Source: Rhabditophanes sp. KR3021
Lineage: Eukaryota; Nematoda; Chromadorea; Rhabditida; Alloionematidae
DNA length: 64,000 bases
Assembly (NCBI GenBank): GCA_963281155.1
Contig: CAUJLY010000001.1
Coordinates: 3,844,001-3,908,000 of the forward strand
Direction of reading: 5' to 3'
Shown one piece after another: positions 26,649 through 38,622 of this stretch; position 1 is the stretch's first letter; every line of letters starts with the position of its first letter. The translations under genes and the position numbers were made by a program. The notes under the pieces were generated by a model. That model saw nothing but the letters and a program-made list of their open reading frames with translations. It was not told where the DNA came from and ran no database searches.

Positions 26649-29600
26649 ATGAAAAAGGAAATGCTTGAGACTATTCCCTCAACATCATCATGCTTTCAGA
26701 TGAAATTGTTTGCTAATTGGGAAAGCGACCGATCAAGTTCAAGCACTGTTCAGAGGTACTTTTTGACGAACTATAAATACTGACATTTACATATTTGTTT
26801 TAGAGTACTGGTTTTATCACTCAATCGTCTGACACTTTTTTCTCCCTCAGCTGATTTAGCAAACTCACTTGTGTTAACATTCAAACTTCGTAATGGTAAA
26901 AGATCACTCAGAACGAGTGACATTCCTATTACATTACAACAGACGCAATCTGAAAAAGTAACTGTAGAAATGAATGTTGCGGTTAATATACATTATCCCC
27001 ATTTTCTGAAAAAGTCAAACGATTTGATTATTTTAATACAAAGACGTAAAAAATATGGGAAACGAAAAATCCCGGGCTTTAAAGATGTGGCTATTTCCAC
27101 AATAAACTTGAGGGACGTCTTGCAAAACGGTTTTATCAAAGAAGTCAATTTTTGGTTGATGAATGATTATAACAAATTGGACGGCCCAACAAATGGTAAT
27201 TAATAATAATGAATGACAATCAATCTTAATTCATTCATTTTAATTACAGACAATGTAGCTCCTTTTGGTATCCTTTCAGTTACCAATTGCCATAGCCAAG
27301 CCGCAGTCTCAGAGTATAATAATAAATCAGGTAATAAGATAGATGAGTTGCATACATTGAGTGAGGAGGAAGATGAACAAGATTCATCACGGGAAGATGT
27401 GAATGACGAGGTTTTGAGAAATTCATCTTACTTGTCATCTCACAACAGACGAACAAAGCACAAACGTCCTCTAACATCATCAAAGAAAATGAATCAAAAG
27501 AACTTAAAGCAGAAATTTGTCAATCTAATGAATAAATTAAAAAGAAGTGACGTTGATCAACCAGATAAAGAAGGAAGTATTGTGGTGGCTAGAACTGCTC
27601 AGGAACTTGAGGACTGGTTCGAAGAGTTGGAAAATTTGTCTGACTCGGGACCTGAGTTTGACACAGACAGGGTGAGTATTATATCAAATCCTAGACCTGG
27701 ATTAAGACCATTTTTTGGAAGCTCAAATAACGTCATGGATATGTATCCTGTACTTGAAAAGTTACGCAGTAATGCCTCAGAAGAAACAAATGAAACTGAT
27801 GAACAGGATAGTTCTTCGGAATTTGAAAATGGTACAGATTCTTTGCCCGAAACATCAACATATCGAGTTGTCCAAAAGTCAAGCTCTTTAAATTCTGCTC
27901 ATAATTCTAAATTCTCGCCACCTTCACTCAAACAACACGTAACTGATCATTGCTCTAAAAAATCAAAAGACTCCATCTTTCGCTCATCAACACTACATTC
28001 GATGAATCAAGACAAACTTTTGAACCCACCATCGTCTTCCTTAACATTCGATTCTATTTCTTCAAATTGTTCTCATCAAATTAATACGGATCAAAAAAGT
28101 TTTATTAAAGGTAAGCGGAAAATCAAAATATGATTAAATTATTCATCAGTATTAAGTTCAAACATCCTTTCGGTCAAGATGTCAGCGAATGCACATGCAT
28201 TCACAAAATTTAGAAGGTAGACATCTGGCATAGAGCATTTTCTATGATCACAATTGGTGATCTGATGCTTCAATTTTTTCACCAAAATAAATTTCATATT
28301 TTCCGCCAATTCTTTAGAAGGGACTAGAAGCTTGAGATGTTTGAGACTTTTAGCCATTTCTTTAGTAGCCAATGGAAGTTTGACATGCAGTCTTTCTACT
28401 TCATGATTTGTTATAATCGCCGACAACCAACACTACCATATCATTTGTCTTGATCACGTAGAAGTTTATATTTCCTAACTTATCAGCAGTTTCTTTAATT
28501 AGCAACTCCAATAATTGATCAGCAGTATAGTCTTTTTTGCTTCTCTAGTCATCTTTCTTTTAGTTTTCAGTATATTGCAAGTAGCATTGATGAAGTGACC
28601 AATACCAGCAAAATATCAATCACAGTGAGCACAATAAATATAAAATACTTCAATCTTGTGCCGTCATCTAAGCTGTCTCATTCCAATAGACAAAGCAATT
28701 TCATTATTATTTCTTTTGAGATTCTTTTTAGCACCGTTATTAACACCGCTTTACTCCATAGTTTAACTCCAGTTCAGTGAATGGGCAACTAAAATAGAGA
28801 GACAGCAAATTCGAAAGTAACTAGTATTCAAAATTCAAAATGTTTTTTTAAAAAGATACCTCTGGTATATAGTTTGCTTAAATGTACAATATTAATTTTA
28901 AAATATCTAGGTATTAATGGGGTATTTAATAAGAAGCCGGATGCGCAATTGTTCGCTTCCATCTTATCAGCAACACTTAAATTAGATGATCTGTCACTCT
29001 GCAGTTTAAAAAATGTGTGGTTAATATCAACACTGGAGTGTCCAATTTTGAATTCTCTATACAATATGACATCAGAAAATGTTAAATTACTAGATTGCCA
29101 AAGTTTGAATGATACAAAAGCTGCTGTTCAGGTATTTTAACTTTTAAAGATCTAACTAATTATTTTCCGATTTTAGGTAATTTATGGAACGAAATCAAAA
29201 AGTTTACTATAAGATACAAAATTAAAAGCTATAGAAAGACATAATTAAAAACTATAGTAAAGACAAAAATTAAAATTTGGTCTTGATAATTTTTTTGCAT
29301 CAAAGACGTTTCTAGCTAAAATATCTTCAATTTTACAGACGTTGTCTGAGTCGAGGAGGTGAGTTTCCTTCATGGAAGCTTTGCCATGGTCGCAATTGGT
29401 AATTAGCCAATTGTACTTTTCAATACAAATATGCTCAAGGTTCCCTGCAACTTGTTTAGAACTAAGAGGCAGCATAATGATAATCATTTTCAGTCCAACA
29501 TTGATGGCTTGATTAATTCTTCCAACTGAATGTTGAATCTGTAGTAGTGTGTATCTGGTCTCACATCTTTTTCAGATTCCCCGCATAACAGATTGATTTC

Positions 29601-31585
29601 TGACACCTTCTCAATAAGCTACCATCATCAACCTTGCAACTCTTTTGAGCCCGACTTCTTCGAGACTAGCATTCTTCATTAAAGCAGTAATTTCTTTGGC
29701 TCCTCTCTCGATATCTTCTTTTTTGCCATCTCAGATTTATAACTTTAATTGAGTAGATCTTGACACAAAAATGATTAAAATTATTGCAAGAGAATATCAA
29801 CGAATACTCAGCATAACGGGGTAAAAGGGATCTATACTACGATTACGACATGATGTTAAATCGAAATCATGACTTACATAATTTATTTATCAAGAAGAGA
29901 GTGAATATTTAGAGATTTATTGGTCACCGCTCAAAGCTGAATCTCCCAATAAGAAGTCACATACAGAAGATAGAAGGAAGGAGATACACAATTACTTTAT
30001 CAACATAAAGTAAATGAAAGCATGACTGGAGACTAAATAAAATCAGTCTTCTTATAAATAGATATAATTTAAATATAACGCAATCATTTAGATATAAACA
30101 TAGCGATGCAAATGGCATATTTTCACAGGGATATTGCTCTAGGACTCATTTCTGAAAGTGTATAGATGAGTATGATTTTCTAAACGTCTAAGATGCACAA
30201 GCTTTGCTTAAAATTCAAATTATTGTGATGACCTTAAGTAGCTTTAGCTGATATTTAAATTTAAAAAGCCTTATAGAAAAGATTGATATGTATATAGCTT
30301 GACCAAAAAATTATTCAAAAAACACATTTAAATATGTTAATAAAGCTTTATTATTCAGGGTATTATTACAAAGATCCAAAAGTTCTGCAACACAAACTCC
30401 AAAGAACCAAATGAAACAATAGTCGGAATTTGCGGAGGTGATGGTCATATATCAAATGTAGTCAGAGCGTACATCGAATCATTACAAAACAAAACAAACA
30501 ATAATTGGATTAATTATTTAAGATTTGTTATTGTTTCGCCTACTACTTCACACATAGGAAAACATCTCTTATTACTATATAGCGAGAATCATTTGATTGA
30601 ACAGTTTTGGAAAAACTTGGCAGCAAATAATACAAAAGAAGTAGAAGAAAGTATGATTTTGTTAGTATGTCCAATTAGTAATACTAAAAATTCAAAAGAC
30701 TCGCCAACCAATTCAACCTACGAATGCAATAATAACTTGATTAGACATAATTTGCCTTTGGGAGAAGTGATGTTACAAGGACAGCAAAATTCGTATGATT
30801 CTTCGAGGCAATTGTTTATTCCGTTCATCGTCCAAGTATCAGTGGGAGAGATGGAAGGAATTGAAGCAACAAGACCCCATTCATTTGATTCAAATGACAA
30901 AGTACATCATGGTGGAGTTATAGTGACCCAATCTCAACTAATGAGTTATGCCCAAAATGGTTCGAGTCAACAAAGTATAAACTTGCCTCCTGCCTCAAGT
31001 TTGAATAATTCGCCGAGAAATCCAAACACCTCGCCACCTAATTCACCATCACTTCCAAAGTTGCCTTCTACAGATGTCAAAGAATTACAAATAGAATACT
31101 GGACAGTTCCGCAATCGGTTGCAATGCAATCTCCGGTTTCGATGGAAAGCTATAATTTTAATCAAAGTATCGGGCATTCACAAAACCGTAAAGAGATCAC
31201 AAGCGAAAAATCGACTCTCAAATCCTCACTTAAATTTTTCTGTGTCTACAGAGATTCGCTTGCTCACTACTTGACGTTCCAATTTTTGAAAGAAAAACGA
31301 AAAGACAAAGTGTTGCAAAAATTTGGCCGTAAAAAGGGAAATAAAAATGACGATAGCAGTTATTTAAATTCTATTACACCAAACATCAGCAGAATGATAT
31401 GTTACGGAAAGCATTCCGATTTGGAAGGTAAATTTATTTAATGCCACTAATTTATACTAATAAGACCATTTTCAGTCATCATAGATGGAAACACATTTAC
31501 ATCTATTCGATTCTTCCAAATAGCATCTCAATGGCAAACACATGTCAAGTTTTTCCCTGTTGCTTTTGCTGCTTTGAATCCATAA
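26649..31585 (+). CDS. pacs-1: PACS sorting adaptor (phosphofurin acidic cluster sorting protein)
   Basis: A cytosolic adaptor that sorts membrane cargo with acidic clusters between TGN, endosome and ER. Exons 26649-26755, 26804-27195, 27250-28110, 28911-29131, 30359-31427 and 31476-31585 sum to 2760 nt, or 919 residues (human PACS1 about 963). The cargo-binding furin-binding region shows LFANWESDRSS, LRTSDIPITL, HFLKKSNDLIILIQRRKKY. An acidic Ser/Asp/Glu block (TLSEEEDEQDSS) follows, then KQKFVNLMNKLKRSD and SDSGPEFDTD. The C-terminal half shows KNVWLISTLECP, ITKIQKFCNTNS, VGICGGDGHISNVV, a Pro/Ser-rich stretch, and the ending IDGNTFTSIRFFQIASQWQTHVKFFPVAF. Introns 3 and 4 are large (800 and 1227 nt) and each hosts an antisense pseudogene. 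The gene is intact. Confidence 0.93.
28139..28552 (-). pseudogene. Degenerate unknown-family gene in PACS intron 3
   Basis: Antisense to PACS. An ATG at 28552 opens MTREAKK, then a frame change leads to DYTADQLLELLIKETADKLGN. A second change near 28430 leads to VERLHVKLPLATKEMAKSLKHLKLL, and the frame ends after ITNCDHRKCSM and a short LL...DIL...MFEL tail. The tail pattern ITNCDH-x-K-x-SM-x(4)-LL and DIL recurs in the other antisense relic at 29245-29729, so the two are diverged copies of one gene. At least two frameshifts. Family not recognised. Confidence 0.6.
29245..29729 (-). pseudogene. Second degenerate copy, in PACS intron 4
   Basis: Starts at an ATG at 29729 (MAKKK). The coding-like reading jumps frames to AKEITALMKNASLEEVGLKRV, then to EKVSEINLLCGESEKDVRPD and QLEELIKPSMLD, then past stops to SSKQVAGNLEHICIEKYNW and ITNCDHGKASMKETHLLD with DILARNVFD. 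Several stops and frameshifts are present. The final ~50 residues align with the neighbouring relic in the previous PACS intron (shared ITNCDH, SM, LL, DIL). The family is unknown. Confidence 0.6.
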
Positions 31586-31696
31586 AGATAGCAAGGATAG
31601 GCAAATGAATAATTTATTTATGTCAATTTTTCGTATCATAATATATTGTATCATATTTTTTGGAAACGGATAATTTCGTTTAATAAAATAAATAAA

Positions 31697-32022
31697 TCAA
31701 ACAGACAAATAACTAATCCTAAATCCTGCAGCTTCAACATTTTCATCGGGTGTGAATCTCAGATATAAACTGCTTTCCGAAGATGTGTATGTAGTTCCTT
31801 GAGCAGCCGATCCACGTAAACTGAAATAAATATTTAATGCAATATCAATCATAAATATAGCACATTGACCAGTTAATGATAATTAATTTACTAATAAAAG
31901 TGTCGAATGTTTATTACAGACTAGGTCCAGATGCATTACAGCCATCATTAATTGATAAGATGTCGCAACAATTTACATTAGGAAGGAGTTTATTGTGTGC
32001 GTTATTTTCTATTCGGCAAAAA
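31697..32022 (-). CDS. CUB-domain protein fragment
   Basis: Two minus-strand exons, 32022-31918 and 31820-31697, are joined across a 97-nt GTAATA...TTTCAG intron and encode the C-terminal two thirds of a CUB domain. Visible are CCDILSINDGC (the C-D-L-I-DG strand), a GS...TYTSSESSLYLRF segment, PDENVEAAGFRISYLSV, and a TGA stop. CUB domains are extracellular modules of secreted or membrane proteins. The first exon enters in phase 2, so upstream exons are required, but I could not identify a signal peptide or the domain's N-terminal Cys/SPNYP region before the next gene. It may be partial, or a truncated relic lying just downstream of PACS. Confidence 0.55.
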
Positions 32023-32637
32023 CTGTAATTAAATAGTGATAATCTGAACAGTTTTGCAGCCCTTGAAATATGATTCTAATGCCATAAAAACATACTCATC
32101 AAATCATGCAGTAGCCGAGCATGTCATATATGTAGTCGATTTTTGTACCAAATAAAATATTTTTATATAACATGTTTATAAGTGTCAAAATAAGTTTGCA
32201 TTAATCAAAACTCTTATGTATAAAAAGAAAGGTTCATTTGAGTAGGGATATGCCGTCTGCAAGGAAACGGTAAAGCAAAGAAGTCTCGGAAAGTTGTATT
32301 CCGTATCTGGTCGTTAGTGAACATGTGATAATAACAAATAAGATTGCTATATTCTTAATTTCAATCATTACTTCCTGAAACATCAAGAAATGTGCGTATG
32401 TTTTTGCAACAAGAAAATAAACCCAGTACGGTATTATTTTCTAAAAAATACTTCTTAAAATTAAAAGTTGTATGATGTTGTGCCAAGCAGTAAACAGAAT
32501 TAAGTAATTCCTTAAATAAATTAGCACCTGCAACATCAAATGTTATAAATTCACTTAAATACGTAATAGAAGTTGTTAGTCTCGAAATACTTAGTGCTGG
32601 TATTTTTGAAGTTGCATTACCTACATATTTAGCTAAC
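32023..32637. other. Intergenic
   Basis: A 615-nt stretch between the CUB exons and the divergent receptor gene. A 102-codon minus-strand frame at 32361-32669 overlaps the receptor start and has no recognisable domain; I treat it as chance. Missing 5' CUB exons may lie here. Confidence 0.45.
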
Positions 32638-33751
32638 ATGAACGTAACCGAGGAAGTTTTAATTATCAAAATCCAGAAATATTTTCCGTTTATTTCAGTT
32701 CAAGCAACTATATTGGGATTCGTAATAACTTGGATATTATTTTTATTTGGGTTATTTTTAAATATTTCCCTTATATATTGTATGCACAAAACAGGAAAAT
32801 TTGAAAGGAAGTTCAAGACATGCTTTTACAAGATTGTGCACATTAATTCTTTGAACTTAATAATCGCCAATATAATAAATATCGGGGCTTTCTATATGCT
32901 AACATTTCCTCCAATTGCTGCTAGATTTAAAGTTTACGAGCCAAATTATATTTTGACTATTCCTTATTTTTTGAGATATTTATGCGACTATATTGACATG
33001 TATGGCAATTTCTCAATTACTTTAAATAGATTTTTAGCTGTTTTTGGAAAAAAATCAAAGTTGAATGTAAGTGTAGATATATAATTAGAAATAAATAATT
33101 TATGTGCTTAAGGAATCTGTGAGCATATTTTACCTAACTTTGTTAGGCTATATTATATTTCCCATAAGCTTTACATGGTATTTACTCTTTTGCTTCACGG
33201 GGCTACGTCCATTTGATCTAGAAACTACAAATAACAATTTAATATTTGCAATTATCTACATCAAGCCATCTTTTTATCCTGGTGTAAGTAATTCATACAA
33301 CAATTTTATTTACAGACTCATAATGGGCGGATTGACTTTTTTACTTAACATTGTAATAATAATTAGCTTAATTATCCATAAAAATACTCGAAGACATACT
33401 GTTAAAAGTTTACACGACAGCACAAGTAAAGAAGGATATGAATATCGTTTGGCAATTTATAGTTCAGTAATATTTTTAATTGAAATAATCTTAATTTACA
33501 TTTCAATCGTGTTTTATGGTGGAGTAGTTGATAGCGATCAAACAGTGTACAATTTATGTTTAACCTATTATCCGTTAATTATGCTTCTCAATTTTCTATT
33601 TACGCCATTATTTTTGCTAGGATTGACCAATTCATTGTGGGAAATTTTCAAATTTAACGTTTTGGGTATTTCATCAAATATGGCTAATGCAAATATTCAA
33701 CATACTTCACCCCAACCAGGAGTATTTACGGCCCAATCTAGAATCAACTAA
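32638..33751 (+). CDS. Seven-TM chemoreceptor (Srg/Srv-like)
   Basis: Two exons, 32638-33066 and 33113-33751, are joined by a 46-nt intron and give 355 residues. The first exon has N-terminal NVTEE with an N-glycosylation sequon, TM1 around ILGFVITWILFLFGLFL, TM2 around NLIIANIINIGAFYML, and TM3 ending in MYGNFSITLNRFLAVF, the LNRFLAV signature shared by Srv/Srg-type serpentine receptors. The second exon carries TM4 to TM7, ending in LLNFLFTPLFLLGLTNSLWEIF, and a short hydrophilic tail. Probably a chemosensory GPCR. The ligand is unknown and the class assignment tentative. No damage seen. Confidence 0.82.
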
Positions 33752-34152
33752 TACAAATTTAACCATAAAATCATTTTCAAATATAAAATTAACTAAAAAT
33801 TATAAATTTATAAAAACAACCATAGAATTATAAAATCAACTATAAAATATTTTCGAATTTATGTAGTAACATAACTTACACAAAAATTAGAACTTTGCAC
33901 TTTTTTATTTTTCGAGAAAATATTTACAAAAAACAGCTATCAAAATAAGAGTCACCTTGTCGTGCCTAATACTTCAGCTAAATAATCAAAGTGGATAAGT
34001 CATGGGTGAAAACTGTTTATTTTTAACAATACTTTGTATAGGAAACTGTTTAACTAGCTTTAAACTATTATTCAATTTTTTGTAAAAATCAAACAAATAC
34101 TTTAGTATATATAGTGGCAATATCATAATATGAACAACACTAATTTACAATC
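33752..34152. other. Intergenic
   Basis: A 401-nt AT-rich spacer with A/T-run repeats (several ATAAAAT(C/T)AAC-like strings at 33760-33850). TATATATAGTGG near 34107-34118 is about 40 nt before the next start and could be a TATA element. Confidence 0.4.
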
Positions 34153-35226
34153 ATGTTTAAATTGTATTTGATTATTGCTTTTATTGGTTTCGTCTTTGGA
34201 GGTGATTTTTGCGACAGATCCGACTGTAATGATCATGGCAATTGCATCGGTCTTGAAGCATTTCCCATATGTTTCTGTGATATCAATTACATTGGCATTC
34301 GTTGTGAAATTAACTTGCTTAACAAGGATTTCTTAAGCACAGACGTTGCAATGGATGCCCCAGCAGTTTCTTCATCTGCTGTTTGCACGGCATTAGATTG
34401 TTCAAATCAAGGAACATGTTTGAAAATTGCAGGAAATAACGTCTGCCTTTGTCATGCTGGTTTCGTGGGTGCTGATTGTAAGGAAAAGTTCACCTCATTA
34501 CGTAAGCATTTAATGGCATCATACTTTAATTTATAAATATTCAGTTAATACTGATCCAAATGGAGCCGGTGCAACTATTTTATGTACTGCCAGTGATTGT
34601 AGTAACAATGGGATTTGTGTCGGTACCAAAGCTGCTTTCTCTTGCATGTGCAAAATCGGATTTACTGGAACTCGCTGTGAGAAAACACCCTACCCGTTGT
34701 GCCAAAACTCATATTGTTCTAACAACGGCATTTGTTTCGGAACTACTGAAGCTCCATTCTGTGCATGCAATTTATTATACAGTGGAAAAACGTGTGATAA
34801 AGTAGCTGAAAACCTATGCGATATGTCTGATTGTTCGAATTCAGGACTTTGTACGGGGACAAAATCAAAATATTCCTGCTTATGTGCACCAGGTACTTTA
34901 ATAACTTTGATCATATTTAACTACATATTTACTGTGCAGGATATTCAGGTGCTAGGTGTGAAACTCCACTCTTGGCTGGTCCTTTAGGAGATCTTGGCTT
35001 CTGTGATTTGAAAACATGCAATGGCAATGGATTGTGCTTTGGAACAAAATTATTCCCAACATGCATTTGCAACTTGGGATATTTGGGATTGAGATGCGAG
35101 ATTGAGCCTTTGTGTAACTCTCTCCTTCAATGCAATGGCCAAATTTGTCTTGGAACTTTCAAAAACCCAATTTGTGCTTGTTCAATCGGCTTCACAGGGA
35201 CTCATTGCGAAAATAAGCTCTTTTAA
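34153..35226 (+). CDS. Secreted protein with seven EGF-like repeats
   Basis: Three exons, 34153-34501, 34545-34892 and 34940-35226, sum to 984 nt or 327 residues. A signal peptide (MFKLYLIIAFIGFVFGG) precedes seven tandem EGF-like modules of about 35-45 residues. Each has the pattern C-x4-C-x5-C-x(8-10)-C-x-C-x(8)-C and a GT-x-C ending, for example CTASDCSNNGIC...CMCKIGFTGTRC. The last module is slightly shortened (CNSLLQCNGQICLG). There is no membrane anchor and no calcium-binding D-x-(D/N)-E start. It may be an extracellular matrix or adhesion protein or a secreted ligand-binding factor. No orthologue recognised. Introns are 43 and 47 nt and fall inside the module array. Confidence 0.85.
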
Positions 35227-35544
35227 TTCAATAATTATTGTTTCTTCAGTAATAATCATAATTTAATATAAATAAACTAATTTAATCCAATATCAATTGT
35301 TGTTAAAAGTTAATTTTATTTGGATAACGAAATAAGTAAAATTTGCAATCTAATAATATAGTAAAGTTGCTCTTAAAATAAAGAAATGAGCCAAATTTAT
35401 ATTTCATTTTCTTAATTACCTTTTTGGACAAAATTTTACGAAAAAGTATATAACTTTTTATTCAATTTCAAAAATAAACGTTGCTAAGAGTCCTGGTCAT
35501 GTGAATATATAGATTTCCCGGAACTGTAAGTAATTCACCACCTA

Positions 35545-36673
35545 TAAGAATTCAAAGAACAACATTTTTTGTTGCACTTGGAGACGCATTAACTAATGTT
35601 ATTTTGTTGATATTAGTAACTATTTTTGCAAAAACTCAAAATTAACAATGTTGCTTTTGATTCGGGATGGAATTAATTATGTTTATGTGTTACTCCAAGG
35701 CTGGCAAAGACTGCCAATTTATGAATATGCTGTTGACACAAAATTAGTGGTTTATCGGGCATCATAGACGTGTGGTATTATGGTGTTTGATTGGCTGCAT
35801 TTATCTTATCATATCTTAATCGAGATAGTGGGAAAGTGAAGTATTACTGTGGTAGAAAGGTAAGAATGTGTTCGGCGATTCAAATAAATACTGGTTTTGT
35901 AAAATTGACTTTTATAGATATCTTTGATATCTGTAGTGCAATTTTTTGTGATAATATATGTCAATCACTGTGATCATGGATATAAAATAAGTAATGTAGA
36001 TCTTTTTAAAATTTTGCTTTAGCTTGAGCTTTTTAATGTAAATAAATTGATTATTTCGACATGTTTTAATTTAAAAAAATAAACGTCTCTTTCAACAAAA
36101 CGAATTATACATTTTCATTAATAAATTTGATATCTAGATATCATACACAACTTACTATACAAGTTACCTGTATGTAATAAATGTTGCCGGATGTGTATTA
36201 AGTTTTATTTTCACAAGTCTTGTAATGATGCATGTGGAACGTCAGTTTAATGAAACAAAACAATCAAATATGGCAGCAAAAAAGTAAAGGAAAAATTCTC
36301 ATAACCTAATTGAATTAGTTCTAGTAAAATGAAAAACTATATTCGTATTAGATTGGTAGTTCTGATATCGTTGATTTCAACTATAACGATTTTATTACCA
36401 AGTGCAACATCGCTTGCTTCTTTTTTTGGGGAGTGTAAGTGAAGACATTAAAATCAAATTGCAAACGAAAGATAATTTTAGTTAGGTACTGCGTTGGCTG
36501 ATGCATCTGATTGGATGTCGGTTGTAAAATCTTCAATTAACTTGTTTGTATATTGTCTGTTAAACAAAGAGTTTCAGGAACATTTTTTCGGAAATTTGCT
36601 CAGAATCAGAAAGTTCAAGCCAGAATCTTCGACTACCAGCAAAGAAATGAGCTCACCAAGACTTGTAACTTGA
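35545..36673 (+). pseudogene. Decayed rhodopsin-like (peptide-type) GPCR
   Basis: Pieces of one receptor occur in order but in different frames and with stops. A TM2-like piece has FFVALGDALTNVILLILV (about 35550-35630). A TM3/TM4 region has YRASIIDVWYYGV, a TGA, then LAAFILSYLNRDSGK (35740-35850). After an acceptor-like TTTTATAG there is a TM5-like ISLISVVQFFVIIYVN (35915-35970). A TM6-like exon opens at 36330, and a TM7 piece has SSINLFVYCLLNKEFQEHF with a Ser-rich tail and TGA at 36671. The TM7 N-L-F-V-Y-x-L-N-x-x-F pattern is typical of FMRFamide/peptide receptors. The initial part (TM1) is not visible. At least two lesions cannot be explained by splicing. Confidence 0.6.
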
Positions 36674-37313
36674 CGAAGGCTTTGAATTATTGCTTAAATA
36701 TTGAAAAATGCATGATAGGTTTTAATTTAATAATAATTATTAATTAAGCAATAAAAATATATTTAACTTAATTTGCATTTTCGTCTTACAATTAACCTAT
36801 TACATCAAACTTAATGTCGAGTGCAAAAAATACCAATTGAATTTATAATATTCTGAGAAAGTAAGGGAAAATGTTGTAGTTGATATTTGCGTATGTATAA
36901 GTTATTATTAATTGGCGTTGTTAAAGCATTTCTTAAATAATGATAGCTACGAAATGAAATACTAAACGCATTAATAAATAAAAGAGTTTGTCATCAATTA
37001 CAATTTGTTTGTGTCTTCGACTTTGAAAAAGTATTCCAAGAACACTTTTTAATCGTAAAGGAGAATATCTAATCAAGTCATTGCGTTATTTTCAAGGCTA
37101 AGTCAGGCCATCAAAAAATGAAAGAGTGGATACACTTCCTTTTTATGCACCGTTATAGTAAACAAGTACTTTCATCTAAATAGGGCGCCTTTTTGAAAGT
37201 TTGGAAAAAAAGTATTAATTACATATTACCGGTTTGATGTGTTAGTAAAATGAGTATATAAAGAAAGTTAAATTGTAAATGAAATCATATCATCACATTT
37301 CATCTTATTCAGC
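36674..37313. other. Intergenic; collagen 5' flank
   Basis: 640 nt with no exon. GAGTATATAAAGAAAG at 37252-37267 is a strong TATA-box candidate about 50-60 nt upstream of the collagen start codon. Confidence 0.5.
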
Positions 37314-38346
37314 ATGGATTTTGAGGGCAGAACTAAAGCTTATCGCTTCGTAGCTTATTCAAGTGTAGCATTCTCAGTAGTTGCCGTGTTGAGCGTCTGT
37401 ATTACCTTACCAATGGTATACAACTACGTCCACCATGTCAAGAAAAGCATGCACAACGAAGTAGTCTTCTGCAAATCATCCGCCAAAGACATCTGGTCCG
37501 AAGTCAACACTCTTAAACAACTCCCATTGATCAACGGAACCAGAATCCAAAGACAAGCCGGGTACGACAGCGGAGTCTCAGGAGGATCTGCCTCAGCCGG
37601 AGGATCATGCAGCGAATGTTGTCTCCCAGGAGCCCCAGGTAACACAATATGCTAATCTACTACTCTCAACAACTTATTACTGTTTAGGCCCAGCTGGAGC
37701 CGCCGGAAAGAATGGAGCACCAGGTAAACCAGGATCTCCAGGTCTCCCAGGAAGCCCAGGAAAACCAAACTCCATCCCATGCTCCCCAGTCACCGTCCCA
37801 CCATGCAAGCCATGCCCACAAGGACCAGCGTAAGTAGCCAATCTAATGCGAGTATTCATTTATGCTCACTATTACTGCTTCACCCAACTAATCACATGAT
37901 CATTTAGTGGACCAGCCGGACCAGAAGGACCTGCCGGAGACAACGGACAAGACGGACCAGCTGGACCAGCCGGATCCGACGGAAACCCAGGAGTCGATGG
38001 AGAAAAGGGGCCAAATGGAAACAACGGACAAGACGGAACCGACGGACAAGCTGGAGCCCCAGGAGCTGACGCTGCTAGCGAGACAGTCGAAGGAGAAGCC
38101 GGTGCCCCAGGAGCTGATGGTGAAAATGGTTCAGACGGACAAGCTGGACAGCCAGGAGCTGACGGAGCCCCAGGAAACAACGGAACCGACGGACAAAATG
38201 GAGCTGATGGCGCCCCAGGATCTGACGGTCAACCAGGAGCTCCAGGACCAGCTGGCCCAGCCGGATCTAAAGGCGAACCAGGTATCTGTCCAAAATACTG
38301 TGCTCTCGATGGAGGAGTTTTCTTCGCTGACGGAACCAAGAGATAA
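37314..38346 (+). CDS. Cuticle collagen
   Basis: A structural protein of the nematode exoskeleton. Exons 37314-37638, 37688-37829 and 37908-38346 sum to 906 nt, or 301 residues. The N-terminal nematode-collagen block ([20 protein letters not shown], then [15 protein letters not shown]) contains the signal-anchor helix. A furin-type site RIQR marks the processing point. A Cys cluster (CSECC) precedes a first Gly-X-Y segment. A Cys-containing non-helical break (CKPCPQ) follows, then the main Gly-X-Y helix with one interruption around [12 protein letters not shown], and a C-terminal [10 protein letters not shown] tail for crosslinking. Codon use is sharply biased to GGA and CCA, unlike the neighbours, which indicates high expression. 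A TATA box lies upstream. Confidence 0.95.
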
Positions 38347-38622
38347 TTTTAATAACATCACTAAAATAATCTTTTTCACACTTTTTGTACATCTTTTAAG
38401 AATAAATGTTCTTACTTCAACTTCCTTCATTAATTCTTAGTTATTTCAATAATTACTCACATTACCAAATGTCTCTTTACCAATACGAATCCAATTTAAA
38501 ATACTTATTTGCATCCCATCTTCCCAACTTCGCAATCTAAACTACGATATTGTTATTAGATCAACAACTACTTCACTAAATCAAATGTTTAACTAACTAT
38601 TGGCATACTCCTCAGCCTCAAT

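Noticed and set aside
37872..38440. Long open frames on both strands over the collagen helix
   Set aside because: Periodic GGA-CCA codons leave other frames open; only the Gly-X-Y frame has splice and domain support.
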